Shown here piece by piece: positions 22,015 to 33,725 of a DNA stretch of 64,000 bases. Source of the stretch: Cichorium intybus (lineage: Eukaryota > Streptophyta > Magnoliopsida > Asterales > Asteraceae). The notes under the pieces were generated by a model. It was not told the origin of the DNA and did no database searches. It saw nothing but the letters and a program-made list of their open reading frames with translations. The DNA is taken from the NCBI GenBank assembly GCA_023525715.1, contig CM042016.1, forward strand, positions 63,543,382 through 63,607,381, in the 5' to 3' direction. A program made the translations under genes and the position numbers. Position 1 is the first letter of the stretch; each line of letters starts with the position of its first letter.

Positions 22015-23328
22015 ATGTCTTCCCACGGTAGTTCTGATGACATTGATTGGGGTTCTCTACCAGTATTCGTCTCAAACTTCGATCGTCGCTAATTTCAAGA
22101 TCGTACTGCCGTGCTTTCCCATAAACATATTCTACCAGCTCTGGTGGTCAACTGGGAATTGACCCGAGAGTCAGGCATTCTGGAACATCTGGAGCAGTGG
22201 CTAGTTCAGGAGGGTTATGAGGCTAACGAAATCACTTTCACATGTCGAGCGGTCAAGGCAATATTCCATATGGACGAACCAGTGTACCGTGAGGTCATTC
22301 TCCAGTTCCTCGCGACCTTCGACTTCGACAATAAGCCATTGGGCATCGATGACGGCGATGCCATCATGTTCTGTTTGGGGAACATGGACCGGAATTGTAG
22401 CTTGAGGGAGTTCGGGGTGCATCTGGGAATTTACACACAAGAGGAGGCTGACAATGAGGGATTCGAGCCTTTCCTACAAAGAGCCGCCTACGCCCCGAGT
22501 GATTCATTCTAATGTGCCGATTTCTGGGCCACCATCTCATCGACGTGCTATCATGAGAACACGATTTCTGAGAATCAGATGCACCTGCCGTCACACCGAA
22601 TGCTCCATCGGCTGATTTCGGCGATGTTCTGGCGGTGCGCCGACGCGGAACGGGTCACCCAACACGACCTTCATCTTATGTGGGCACTGATTGGCAAGTT
22701 GGAGACTTGTAACATACCTTATCTTATAGCGGCCTACTTCAAGAGGATTACCGAAACACCCTTGAAGTACATAGCAGTCAGTGGAGGACATTTCGTTACA
22801 CGCCTCGCGCGTTCATACGGGTTACTGGCGGCTGCCAACACCCGTCATTTGGAGGTTATTCCCCCCGTGTCATTTAACCCGCCGACCATGACCTCACTAG
22901 AGGTTGTGTATATAGATGATGGTATCACTACAGTCCACCGCTCGCCATTCCCGGCTTTCTGCAACGAGCCGTCAACATCGAGGAAGTGGTATCGGGCACC
23001 AGACAGCTTGCCTGCACGCATCAAGCCGGCGAACTTGGATTCGTGATTTCTAGCAAATGAAATCAAAGCCATTCATCAAACGATGAAATCCCAGAGTTAT
23101 GAGTATAACGCGTTATCGGTGGACATTAAGGAGACGATTCGCTACTCCCAGAATGTCCAAAATCAAGTACTGTGGTTAGCGGATTGCACTACAACATTCT
23201 TCGACGATTTCAAATGCAACGTGCCACGCGATCAACCTCGGTTGATTGAGGATGACGAAGAACCAATAAAGGGTTTTGTGATTATTTTTACTTGTTTTGA
23301 ACTTCTTAGGTTTCTTTTTGGTTTTTAG
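22015..23328 (+). pseudogene. E1 3' ORF, Athila ORF-1-like protein of unknown function
   Basis: One frame of about 438 codons beginning MSSHGSSDDIDWGS with stops at 22090, 22510 and 23044. It shares with E2's protein landmarks such as LGNMDRNCSLREFGVHLGIY (E2: ECSLWDIGRRTGIYTE), LHRLISAMF (E2: LHRLMHRIIS), the LMWALIG segment and GGHFVTRLARSYGLL (E2: GHYITRLARSYRIL). This is the plant family known as Athila ORF-1/putative plant transposon protein, located where an envelope gene would be. No signal peptide or membrane segment is evident, so I would not call it an envelope. Confidence 0.75.
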
Positions 23329-23872
23329 GTCAATTGTCGATAATCTTAGGTAATATTGTTTTAGGTTGATAAATAAGTCGTATGACATCAGTAGTAAAAG
23401 GATAAATTTAGGTAAATGTGTTTTGAAATGAGCTTAATGGGTGTTTGAAGTTGGTTTTAAAATATGAAATTACCGCGACGCGGCACCTCTTTGGAACGCG
23501 TCGTGATCATTTCCAACATCACGTAGACTAAGCAACTCATAATTACCGCGACGCGCGCATCAAACCCACGCGCTGCGGCAAACCGTATCTCATTTATGAT
23601 GTATGATTTTTATGTTTGTTCTTTTTGCGTTTAATTTTTTTGTGAGTTTCTTTATGCAAGTACCAATGGGAAGCTACTGAGGAGTTGTCTCAAGCAAGTG
23701 TGGGGTCATTGTACCCCGACACTTGCCATTTCACCGGTGTGTTCACTATTGCGCCACAACTCCGGGAATCGGAATCGTGATGTACATGTTTTATCCTGTG
23801 ACAACTAGTTCCAAGAAGTAGTCTACCGTCTAAATGGGTAACTCTTTCTCCATAGTTCTGAAATATTTTTAT

Positions 23873-23892
23873 GTACAACGTGGATGTTGTAC
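23873..23892 (+). other. Conserved hairpin in E1
   Basis: GTACAACGTGGATGTTGTAC has seven-base arms. E2 has GTACAACGGGGACGTTGTAC at 49814-49833, with identical arms and a changed loop. It is followed in both by AAGTGTGGGGTG. Confidence 0.7.
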
Positions 23893-24552
23893 GATTTAAG
23901 TGTGGGGTGTGAACGGTCGAAAGAGTTAGTTTTTTGAAATTTTTGCGGGAAATAAGTTGTTTTAAAAAATTTTAGCAATTTTTTAAAAAACTTTAAGAGA
24001 TTGTAATTTTGAAACGAATAGCTTTTGAATGTTATATCATTGGTATTTTTCAAGAGATACTGTTTAGTTGTTAGCATGCTATTGTTTAGTCAAATAAGTT
24101 GTGTTTTAAGAGTTATAAAAATTTTAGATTTGGAGTATTTGAGGATTGGAATTAAGGAGAGAATTGTCAATCGGTGGCCTTTATTGTTCGAGCCGGTAGG
24201 TCCGAAAAGGGTGGCCTCGAAAAAGGCATTTATGCACCTTACTACCTAGATTGTCTTGTCTGGAATAGTATTTCTGAAACTTCGTTACACGAACAACAAC
24301 GAAAGTCATGGACATTTCTTTAACGGCCTTTAGAATCTGAATGAGTACGTGCACTTTTTGTGAACAGAACATTTGTAATCAAGGGTTCTCTAGAAAGTTA
24401 TGAATTCCAAAGGATATTCTGATCAATTTTATCAAAATCATTTTCAATCTAATTCTGGGAACAATAAGCTTTGAAAGTGAACACATTCAAAAATGTTTGA
24501 GTATTAGTTAGAATTTGTTAAAAACTCTCTTGCTTGGGGACAAGCAAGGCAC

Positions 24553-24564
24553 AAGTGTGGGGTG
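24553..24564 (+). other. Polypurine tract of E1
   Basis: AAGTGTGGGGTG precedes the 3' LTR by two bases. It would prime plus-strand DNA synthesis. Three earlier copies of AAGTGTGGGG lie in the same element. Confidence 0.7.
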
Positions 24565-24566
24565 TT

Positions 24567-25541
24567 TGACAACGCCTATCAATATCAAGTATTTTAGTCG
24601 TTGTTAGGCCCTATTGTTGGTGAATTTATATCAGGTGAATTTATATTAGAATTATACTGGTATTACTCACTTTTGTGCTTAGTGCTATTGTGCAAGAAAA
24701 AAATGAAAACGGTGACTAAACATGGACAAAATGAAAGAAGTTTGGATAAACACCATCTCAGTCGAAGTCGCACGCGCGCTGAAAGCCGAAGACACGCGTG
24801 TCGCGGATAGTCAAAGATGAGGCGGTGTATTGAAATCCAAACAGCGAGATACGAGGATAATGGATAAGACGTGATGCGGATACAAGCCATACGCGACGCG
24901 CATGACCAGAAATTGCAACTATAAATAGAGGCATCTAAGTCGAATTTCAGGAGCAAAGAACGACCCAAAAGGTGGAACCTAGGCTTCTTTGACTCAGGAT
25001 TTCGGTTTTCAGCAACTTCAATTGGTATTTTCATGTTTTCCATTTAATTTTAGTAATTCTTAGTTTTAGCTTTAGCTTGTTTCCTTCGATTCTGGATTGT
25101 AGGATCTGTTAGAATTAGTTTAGTTTATTTTATTTTCGAAATCAGTAACATTTGTCTTCTGGATTTGGTTTATATTCCATTTAATCATTCGGTTCAAGTT
25201 GTATTGCACTTTTTCGGTATTGTTATGTTTGAATGCTTGTTTGGATTGTTATGGCTTATGATTTTTCTGGAATTTACTTCTGGAATCAGTAAGTAATATT
25301 GGTTTATAGTATAAAGTAGTTTAGTTTGGTTAATGCTTCGTTTAGTTTTTCGGTATTCGGTTTATTGGGTTTTGGAAAGTGAAGGAAACACTGCTGACTA
25401 TAGCGTGACACTATAGTTGGTTATCCTGACACTATATCTTGACCACCAAACTCCAGCAGATGGACCCTTACTACTTCTATAGTAGTTAGTCGGTGAGGTT
25501 TTATTTTCTATTTTTGACCGCATAACGACCTAAGCGTGTCA
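24567..25541 (+). repeat. 3' LTR of E1
   Basis: 975 bases, TGACAACGCC to GCGTGTCA, with a TATA box at 24919-24928. It is colinear with the 5' LTR except for the AT array and small differences. Confidence 0.93.
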
Positions 25542-26050
25542 ATAGACGGTGGATCAAGAACACGTGAGAACAACCAAAAATCAATAAAAACAAACAAAAC
25601 AACTCAGATCTGATTGCAGATCAAGAAAACAATAATAAACCGAATGCTTCCTTTAATAAAATCAAACTCAAACCAAACAAAAAGATTGTTGAAAACCAAA
25701 CTATCCAACTATTTAGATCTAACAAAGAATCTATAGGAATCGAATGATTATCCTGATATCTAAACTAAAACATCGAGTAATTGACGGTAATCGCAGTTGT
25801 AGAATACCTTGTTACCGCATTGATAAAAGCAGTAGAAAAACCAAATCTAAACCAAACTATTTGGAACTGAGAAAAGGACGAAAATCGACCATAGGATCCC
25901 TCCTTGATACCTCGGGATGCTTCAAAAGGCGGACTGGGATGCGATATTTATAGTGGTGAAATTTGACAGTATCATCGCTAACTCGTCATCCATGCCCCGA
26001 TCGTGGCAGTTTGAAATTCAAAAACGAAGACTTTGACTTTATCCAACATT

Positions 26051-26132
26051 AGTGTCGCTAATTTCAGGGTTAGCGTCGCTAACTTTCAGGGTTAGCGTCG
26101 CTAACTTTCAGGGTTAGCATCGCTAATCCCTT
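26051..26132. repeat. 22-bp tandem repeat in the Athila solo LTR
   Basis: About 3.5 copies of a 22-bp unit, GTCGCTAACTTTCAGGGTTA plus GC, stand next to each other. Each junction forms the palindrome TTAGCGTCGCTAA. Further TTAGCGGC motifs follow at about 26195-26225. Confidence 0.85.
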
Positions 26133-26935
26133 ATCCGTTCCTCGATTTCCTTGTTTTGAATCTTGAATCTGAAGGTATACGTTTCTGCGAAAATTAGCGG
26201 CGCTATTATTAAATATTAGCGGCACTAACTAGGTCTGAGCCATGTTTTTGCCTCTTTTTCCCCTCAACTTGTTCCAATTTGCACTTTTAACCCTTCATTT
26301 ACACTAAAAACACATCCAAAGCACTTTGACACAAAAGTGAGTGATATTAGTCAATTAGCAACCATAAACTAACTAAAACCTAGCTCAATAATGATTATAA
26401 TCTCAAACATTAATAGGAATTACCAGTCACGCCTTGCATCACCCACACTCGAAAACCTGAAACATGATTTAGTAGGGAAAGGGTAAGCACAAAGCTTATT
26501 GAATTCAGCACAACAATGCATATCCATCACACAACATTACCCCTAACATACGCATACCACATAGTATGGCACACAACATAAACCGAGGATCGAATGAGGA
26601 TCGTACAAGACCTAAATGTCAAACCGAGATGAACTTGGGCTGCCAAGAGAGTCGAGTTCGGCCTTCCTCCATTTTTTTCCTGTAAAAAAACAACCAGCCC
26701 AAGAAATAAGCTATCTTATGCAACTATTACACTATTGCACATCTAGTCCCTAGAGTTTCTAATTTGATTTTTAAACTTCCAATTTCACATTTAGTTCACA
26801 TTCAAGGTTTCTATAATTGACAAAATATACCCCCTCCAACTTACAATTAAAGTTCTAATTATTATTATTATTATTAGCTACAAATAACTATTTCGCCAAA
26901 AACCAACGTTCCGGAAAATGGGTTGTTAAATTCAC

Positions 26936-27455
26936 GGTTCGAACTATATGGAAAAAATTGGAATCAACAGCTCACTCAACAGATTCAAATGTATTCCTTT
27001 GGAATAATTGGATGCCAATAAAAGTAAATTGCTTTATGTGAAGACTTCTACTTGATATGATTGCTTTTGCCAATAATCTAGTGAAAAGTGGTGTATGGAT
27101 TCCTAAAACCTCATGCCTTTTTTTTTTTGTAACAGAATTTAAGAAGACAGGGAACATGTTTTCATAAAAAAATCCAATCTTGGAGAATGTATGGACATGA
27201 ATTTTTAGATGGTGTAAATTGGATGGACGAAAAGTCGATTCAGTCTCAAAGCTGTTAAAACTTGTCGAATGTAGTTCACACAATGAATCAAAAGTTCTAA
27301 AGATTATTAGATTGGTAATTGGAGCTGCGTGTTGGGTGATCTGGAAACCAAGAAATGAAATAGACTTCAAAACCTCGAAACCTTGTTCCAAAAAAATGAT
27401 ACATAACATGAAATTACTCGCATTCCTGTGGGACAATTTAGATCGGATCGAATAG
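26936..27455 (+). pseudogene. LINE ORF2 zf-RVT domain and C-terminus
   Basis: The frame resumes as TVRTIWKKLE, then WNNWMPIKVNCFM, and after a frame change, in 27219-27455, VIGAACWVIWKPRNEI with FKTSKP and a final hydrophobic tail. This is the zf-RVT region plus the A.CW.IW..RN motif typical of plant L1 ORF2 C-termini. A T-run near 27120 and several stops disrupt it. Confidence 0.7.
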
Positions 27456-28521
27456 GAAAAATCAATAACATAGTAGTTAAGGCATTGGATTTATTGGGGT
27501 TAGGGTGGGGGAGGAATAAATCTTTAGGATTGATCAAACATGGTTTTGGTGTGTGACTATATTCATTTCATGAGTGTGTTTTGGATAAATGATGCCATTT
27601 TCTCTTATTAACGAATTTAGGGTTGGAGTTAGAAATATGGGTCTTTGGGGTTTCGTTGGTGTTATCTTGGTGGTAAGAATCCTAATGCTCTTGAGTGTGG
27701 TCAGTGTGTGTACTCTCTTCCATAAGTTACCTGTATATACTTTATTTATCCGATGTTGAGTAAGGGAAATCTTATTCTTTCGTGAAGGAGTAGAATCTTG
27801 GCATGAGTTCAGTTGTTTCCTTGGTGATTTAATCTTAAAATTTCATTCCCTGATGAAGGTTATCTAATATAATATTTATTGAGCTACCAATTGCAGGTGT
27901 AGAATTTTTCATATAAAAATGTTCCATATAGTTGAATCTAGGTTAGGGCTGTGAGGGGGAGGGCAGTCCTTTTTGGGGTAATTTGGTTTGGTGTTAAGAT
28001 TTGTCATTGCACATGTGTGTGTTTGGTTTGCAGTCTCTTTCCTAGGATGGGTGTATAGATTACAAGAAAATCGTGTTAAGCAATGGAAATCTTATTCAAT
28101 TTGTGAATTTTATTTCTTGAGTTTTTAGGTTTTGGAAGAATTTTGGCATGTGTCTCTTTTCCATTCCTTGAGTTTTTTAATTAGACTGGTGTTTTTCTTG
28201 GTGAAATTTCATCCTACTGTTCAGGAGATTCGGATCACCAAATGGTGGATGAGAATTGTCAAAGGATATCTCTTGGAAAAGAATGCAAGAAGAAGTAATA
28301 GATTAAAAGGATCAATGACTTGATCCACACAAATGGATCACAGAGCAAGTGTGCGGAATTTCAAATCCTTAATTTTGGAAAAAAATAGAGTTGGCATTAA
28401 GAGATTGACTTAGCAAAGGTATAACATGACTGCTAGATTTAGAGATCAAGAGATTCAGACATGGACGAAAATGCCCCTGGTGTATCAGTCGTTACCTTCC
28501 CCTGGCTGTGGTAGGGTTATT
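27456..28521. other. No gene seen between the LINE and copia A
   Basis: Probably partly the LINE 3' untranslated region. Two loosely similar segments (around 27790-27850 and 28100-28200) share GAATTTTGGCATG and AAATTTCATCC text, suggesting an old duplication. The 63-codon frame at 28132 has no recognisable domain. Confidence 0.4.
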
Positions 28522-29004
28522 TGTTGGATTAGATGTCTAAGCCCTTAACTATAATTGGTATATACTTGAGTTGATAGTAGCACAGTCCTTTTGGGTTGCC
28601 CTCAAACCTAGCAATTGGACATTTTGGCTTTTAGAGAGAGAATTGATTTATTATATGATTAATAAATTGAAATAAATAGTTTATTAATTTGTTATGTGAT
28701 GATAAATTAATTAGAAACAAGTTTGGAATAAATTAGAACTAACTAGAATTAATTTAAATTAATTTGGGATTAATTAAAAGTGAAGGGGTTGAATTGTAAT
28801 TGTTCAATAGTTGAGTAATGGATATATTTTGGCAATATATGTTGGGCGAATTTTAGGGGATATAATCCTTAAAAATCGCTAATTATAATAATATATATAG
28901 TTATATATGCCAGCTAAAAGGGTTTTTGAATTTAAAGATAAATGGTTTATCCATTTTGAATTCAAATAATGCTTATCTATAAGGTTTATCCTTAATCACC
29001 CTTG
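28522..29004 (+). repeat. LTR of copia A, left part
   Basis: It is homologous to the start of B's LTR, including TTTGGGTTGCCCTCA. It ends at the CCTTG target site used by B. Confidence 0.85.
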
Positions 29005-29354
29005 TGTTGGATTAGGTGTCTAATCCATGACTAATAATAAGTATTTACCTAATTAATAGTAGCATAGTCCATTTGGGTTGCCCTCATAGCAAGAGGTTTG
29101 GTAGAAAGTTCAGTAGAGAGAAAGATTGATTTATTATGTGATCAATAAATCAATATAACTTAAATAAATAGTTTATTAATATATTAAAGTGATAATATAT
29201 TAATTAGAAACTATATTAATTAGCTAAAAATTAATCTAGAATTAATTGGAATTAATTTGGCGATTAATTTAATTAATTAAAGGTGCAGGGACTGAAACTG
29301 TAATTATTTAATAGTTGAGTAAGTGGTAGTGTGAGTGAGTATGATGACCAACGA

Positions 29355-29358
<4 letters not shown>

Positions 29359-29452
<94 letters not shown>

Positions 29453-29458
29453 TTTCGA

Positions 29459-29554
<96 letters not shown>
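29359..29554. repeat. (AT)n microsatellite, two arrays
   Basis: 29359-29450 and 29462-29554 are separated by GATTTCGATTC. They give the spurious Tyr-Ile ORFs seen in both strands. Confidence 0.97.
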
Positions 29555-30079
<525 letters not shown>

Positions 30080-30459
30080 ATTATAGTTTGAATTATTAAG
30101 ATAAAGGTTTATCTTAATTTGAATTCAAAAGGCTTATCTCTAAAGGTTATCATGTCATCTGCTGGAGCCTATAAATAGGGAGCCCAAGAGACCAAAAAGG
30201 CTGTGCCATATACCTGTACTCTCTCTGGAATTTTCGAGCCTGCCTTCTGCTGCTGGGTGTGACTTCATTTGAGGCAACATAATTTTGTTGCTTTGCTTCC
30301 AAGAAATTCTAAAAGGTTAGTTTTCTGAATTTTATTCTTTAGTAATTTTTGTTGGCCTTTTAGGAATTAGTTATATGTTTAATTAGAAGAAAACATAGAT
30401 CCTCATAGGTTGAATGTGAACTTAGGTTTTAGTTCATTGATTTGCAGAAAACCTTTTAG

Positions 30460-30471
30460 TGGTATCATAGT
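30460..30471 (+). other. Mutated primer-binding site of B
   Basis: TGGTATCATAGT stands where TGGTATCAGAGC is expected. Confidence 0.75.
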
Positions 30472-31844
30472 TTTTGGTTGTTTTCTTGTTGAATTGTTAT
30501 AATTGTTTTCCTAAAATTAGGTTTTAAAAGCTTCTAAACCCTAATATGATTATTTTCGATTTTTAGGGTAAGGGTTTTAGAAACCCTAGCCCCACCCCTC
30601 ATTTTTTTGCGATTTTGGCCAATTAGGGTTTTAGAAAGTTTTCTATTTTTGGTAACTTTAATTATTTAATTAAATGGATAACCTTAATCCCTTTGCATGC
30701 TAATTTCGAAAATTAGGATGTTTAAGATAGGTTTAAATTAATTTGATTAATTTGTGATACCTATCTGAATTTAATTAATTTAATTAATTGTTTAATAAAA
30801 GATAATTAATGGTTTAATTTAATTTTAAATTTAATAGTTTTAAATTTTTAAAATTAAAGGATAAACTAGGAATATTTTAAAAGTCTAAAATATTTGGATT
30901 TAATTAATTTAATTAATTGTTTAGTTAAAAGATAAATTAAATCATTTAAAAAGGTTTAATTTAATTTTAAATTTAATAGTTAAATTTTGATAAATTAAAA
31001 GATAAACTAGGAATAATTTAAAAGGTTTAAAATACATCTTATATATATTATAATTAAAAGTTAATATTGTATGTATAAGATAAAATGGTTAGTCAAATCA
31101 ATAGTAGGCCTCATTCACGAAGCTGGTCTATAAAGAGGGTATAAGGAGACTGCCTATAAAATGGCGGTCTAATGGGTGTCCACACTCACCCACCTCTCTC
31201 CTGATCAGCGGAGGGTCGTTAGTCGAACGGGTTTGATAGGACCGCTTGATCTCATAAAAGTATTATGATATTATTCAAAGTATTGGAACACTTTATAAAA
31301 TCCCAATCTAGTTACTTTAGGAAAAATGTGAATTGATGCTAATCCATGAAATTGCACATTGCATTTTATGAAACATTGGTGGAGCGTGTGTGGTTTACTG
31401 GCACACCAATAGGGGTTCATAAAGAGTTGCAATGGGTTTCTCGGGTGTTTTCATTATTGATGGAGCGTGTGTGGTTTACCGGCACATCAACTAGAGATGG
31501 TAATTGACCCCGAGAGTACCAAGCTAATTTACATGGTTATTCACACCCAGTTTATAATCCTCGGCATTACAGTCACAAACAGTGGGGCATATCCGAGATT
31601 ACACATCCTATTGAACAGTTCAATAAATCTCAAAAGAAACTAGGAATTCCATTATAATATGATTATTTTTCCGCGGTGGAATTGGCTAAATCGTCATTCG
31701 CCTACCTTTATAAAATTTACAATTAGACTACGGCATCCCTCTTCTATATTGTGAATTGTTATAGTTGGGTCCTAGCCTTATTATTATATTGGGTTAATAT
31801 TAAGGGTCTTATATGTATCTAATTAAAACTACCTTCTTTTATAG
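30472..31844 (+). other. Leader of B, non-coding
   Basis: Very AT-rich, with a TTAATTTAATTAATTG motif repeated. It ends with a conserved block at about 31090-31560 including CTCATTCACGAAGCTGGTCT and two copies of GGAGCGTGTGTGGTTTAC. Elements A (39360-39470) and D/D2 (reverse, 57770-58140 and around 3000) carry parts of the same block, so it probably holds a packaging or translation signal. Confidence 0.6.
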
Positions 31845-32714
31845 ATGTCTTCTACTGATCAATCCGCCCCCACTCTAACTCCAGTAATGTTACCTCTATC
31901 TTGTCATTGTGCTCCAAAGTGACGTTGGATGGCACTAACTACAATGACTGGATCCGTAACATCAAGATGGCTCTAAGGTTTGAACATAAAGAGTATGTTC
32001 TAGAAACCGAGGTTGTTGAAATTGATCATGATACTGCTACTCCCGAGGAAATTGCCTCAAACCAGAAACATTCCGATGATGCGACCAAAGTGGCCTGCAT
32101 CATGACCGCGACAATGAACCCTGAGTTGCAAAGAATCTATGAAGACTACTGGCCCTTAGAGATGCACAAAGAGCTTGCGGAACGTATCAAGAGGCGGGAA
32201 GTGGTTAAAGCCTTCACTAATGGCAAGCCTAAGGACGGAGAGTCCATCTGCACCCACGTGGAAAGAATGCAAGGCTATGTGGAAAGGCTAAGGAAGCTGG
32301 AGATGCCTGTTCATGAGGACTTAGCTGTTGACATAGTGTTGAATTCTCTACCAAGTTCTTATGACCAGTTCACACTGGTGTATCCTTTGAACAACAATCA
32401 AGCCACCTTGGCTGAACTGCATCACATGCTTCGTACTGCTGAAGACGGGATGAAGCGTAAAAGTGTACTCTCGGTTAGCCAGCCTGTCTTGGCAATTGGA
32501 AGTGGCAAGGGAAAGAAAAGGAAGGGCCCTCCCAATCAGAATTGGAGGGAAAAGGTTCATGTTGGGTCATCCAGCAATGGCCCGAGACCCAAACCCTCTG
32601 GCATTCCCCACGTCGCCAACCCCAAAGATGCTAACTGCTTTTATTGCAAAGAAAAGGGTCATTAGAAGAGAAGCTGCAAGAAATACTTGCAGGATGTCAG
32701 GGATGGAAAAGTGA
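31845..32714 (+). pseudogene. B gag protein, broken
   Basis: The natural start is probably ATG at 31845 (MSSTDQSAPTLTP), which is out of frame with the main reading at 31901-32665. The main frame has the copia gag landmarks GTNYNDWIRNIKMALRFEHK, a central helical UBN2-like part and LNSLPSSYDQFTL. The zinc knuckle CFYCKEKGH-x-KRSC is near 32636-32677, but the residue after the histidine is a TAG stop in place of the usual tryptophan. It would form the virus-like particle. Confidence 0.85.
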
Positions 32715-33725
32715 AGCCATCGACAATAGGTATATACACTATCTCTAAAAACTCACAATCTTCCAGTTCTTGGGTCCTTGATACAGGATGTGGTTTTCAC
32801 ATTTGTTCTGATTTGCAAGTCCTAAAGGAAAGCAGGGAGGTGGAGCACGATAGATTGAACCTGATCATGGGCAATAGGAGATCGTCGCCTGTTACCAAGA
32901 TCGGTTTCTATAGTTTAATGCTCAGTAGTGGTGTTTGTTTAGAATAACTAAATTGTTGCTATTCGCCAGAAATGGCAAGAAACATAATTTCCTTTCATGC
33001 ATTGTTCAGACAAGGCTTTGAGTTTTCTTTTGATAATAATATTTGTTCTATTTCTGTTTTTTAAATATGGTACTTCTATTTTTACTGCTTTGTCTTGTGA
33101 TGGTGTGTATGAAACAGTACAATGTGTTGACAACTTAGGACATAGTATAAATTATATTGATTCTTCTAGTGGTGTAGAAAAGGCGTGCCTGTGGCACTGT
33201 CGTCTTGGGCACATTAACAAGAAATGCATCGCCTAACTCCAAAAGGATGGAGTGTTGCAATCATTTGAGCTCAAATTGGATGATGTATGTGAATCTTGTC
33301 TTTTGGGAAAGATGACTAAGTCACCTTTCAAAGGGTCCTTTGAAAGAAGTCAAGGTCTGTTGGACATCATACACACAGATGTGTGTGGTCCCTTCAGATC
33401 GACCACAAAGGATGGCATGCGGTTCTATGTGAACTTTACTGACGATTATAGTAGATACGGGTATATCTACTTAATCAAGCACAAGTCAGTCACCTTTGAA
33501 AAGTTCAAAGAGTTTAAAAACGAAGTTGAGAATCAATTGCGCAGGAAGATAAAGATGCTCAGATCCGACAGAGGCGGTGAGTATATTAGTATCGAGTTCC
33601 TAGACTATCTAAAGGAACGTGGAATAGTTTCACAGTTGACACCTCCCAGAACACCACAGTTGAACGGTGTTGTCGAGAGGCGTAACCGAACCCTGTTGGA
33701 CATGGTTCGTTCCATGATGAGTTGA
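32715..33725 (+). pseudogene. B protease and N-terminal integrase
   Basis: The protease motif SWVLDTGCGFHIC lies at about 32770. A damaged stretch follows to 33180, then the GAG-pre-integrase motif LWHCRLGHINKKC (33190) and CESCLLGKMTKSPF (33290). The integrase core shows D in IIHTDVCGPF, D in MLRSDRGGEYIS, and E in LNGVVERRNRTLLDM, so the DDE triad is intact. Stops fall between the domains and at 33723. Confidence 0.88.

Larger units (their letters stand above)
23329..24566 (+). other. E1 3' untranslated region with hairpin and purine tracts
   Basis: Non-coding and shared with E2 (49481-50468). Landmarks are two CGCGACGCG motifs (23476, 23547), AGCAAGTGTGGGGTCA at 23695, a hairpin at 23873-23892, AAGTGTGGGGTG at 23898, and a final AAGTGTGGGGTG at 24553-24564 just before the 3' LTR. 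Small ORFs here are spurious. Confidence 0.7.
14278..25541 (+). mobile_element. E1: full-length Athila-like Ty3/gypsy retrotransposon; TSD ATAGA
   Basis: LTRs lie at 14278-15257 and 24567-25541, both starting TGACAACGCC and ending GTGTCA. Target-site copies ATAGA sit at 14273-14277 and 25542-25546. Internal order is primer site, gag, protease, reverse transcriptase, RNase H, integrase, then a 3' ORF and a purine-rich tract. Long LTR, gag-pol in one frame and an extra 3' ORF fit the Athila lineage. The first 67 bases of the LTRs differ at three positions. Coding regions carry isolated stops and frameshifts, so it is probably defective. Confidence 0.93.
14132..26421 (-). repeat. Athila-family solo LTR, minus strand, split by element E1; ACCAG repeats
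   Basis: The left part (14132-14277) resembles the reverse complement of E1's LTR end, with ATGCGGTAAAAAATA and a TATAGTGTCAC segment. The right part (25547-26421) continues it, with a TATAAATATC box on the minus strand near 25950 and an end resembling the LTR start. ACCAG occurs at 14127-14131 and 26422-26426. The LTR ends are degraded, so limits are good to a few bases. Confidence 0.6.
13927..26930. repeat. T1: solo LTR inserted in the LINE; TSD TTCAC
   Basis: It starts TGTAACGTCC at 13927 and ends GGTTGTTAAA at 26930 (a mutated ...GTTACA). TTCAC is present at 13922-13926 and 26931-26935. Removing the nested Athila block leaves about 205 + 504 bases. The right part has an AAAGGGTAAGCACAAAGCTT segment near 26479, comparable to T2 and T3. 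No coding sequence. Confidence 0.7.
12640..27455 (+). mobile_element. Degraded non-LTR retrotransposon (LINE), split by solo LTR T1
   Basis: Three protein remnants in the expected order on the plus strand are an ORF1 RNA-binding protein tail (12780-13390), an ORF2 segment just before the zf-RVT domain (13590-13926), and the zf-RVT/C-terminal part (26936-27455). The ORF2 text stops at 13926 in ...EEPSGSFT and resumes at 26931 with FTVRTIWKK. The pentamer TTCAC is duplicated at both sides. The endonuclease and reverse-transcriptase core are missing, so an internal deletion also occurred. Confidence 0.7.

Noticed and set aside
22015..23328. Retroviral-type envelope gene
   Set aside because: No signal peptide, membrane helix or cleavage site seen; the protein matches the Athila 3' ORF family instead.
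26972..27436. 154-codon minus-strand ORF
   Set aside because: It is antisense to the LINE zf-RVT region, which has recognisable motifs on the plus strand.
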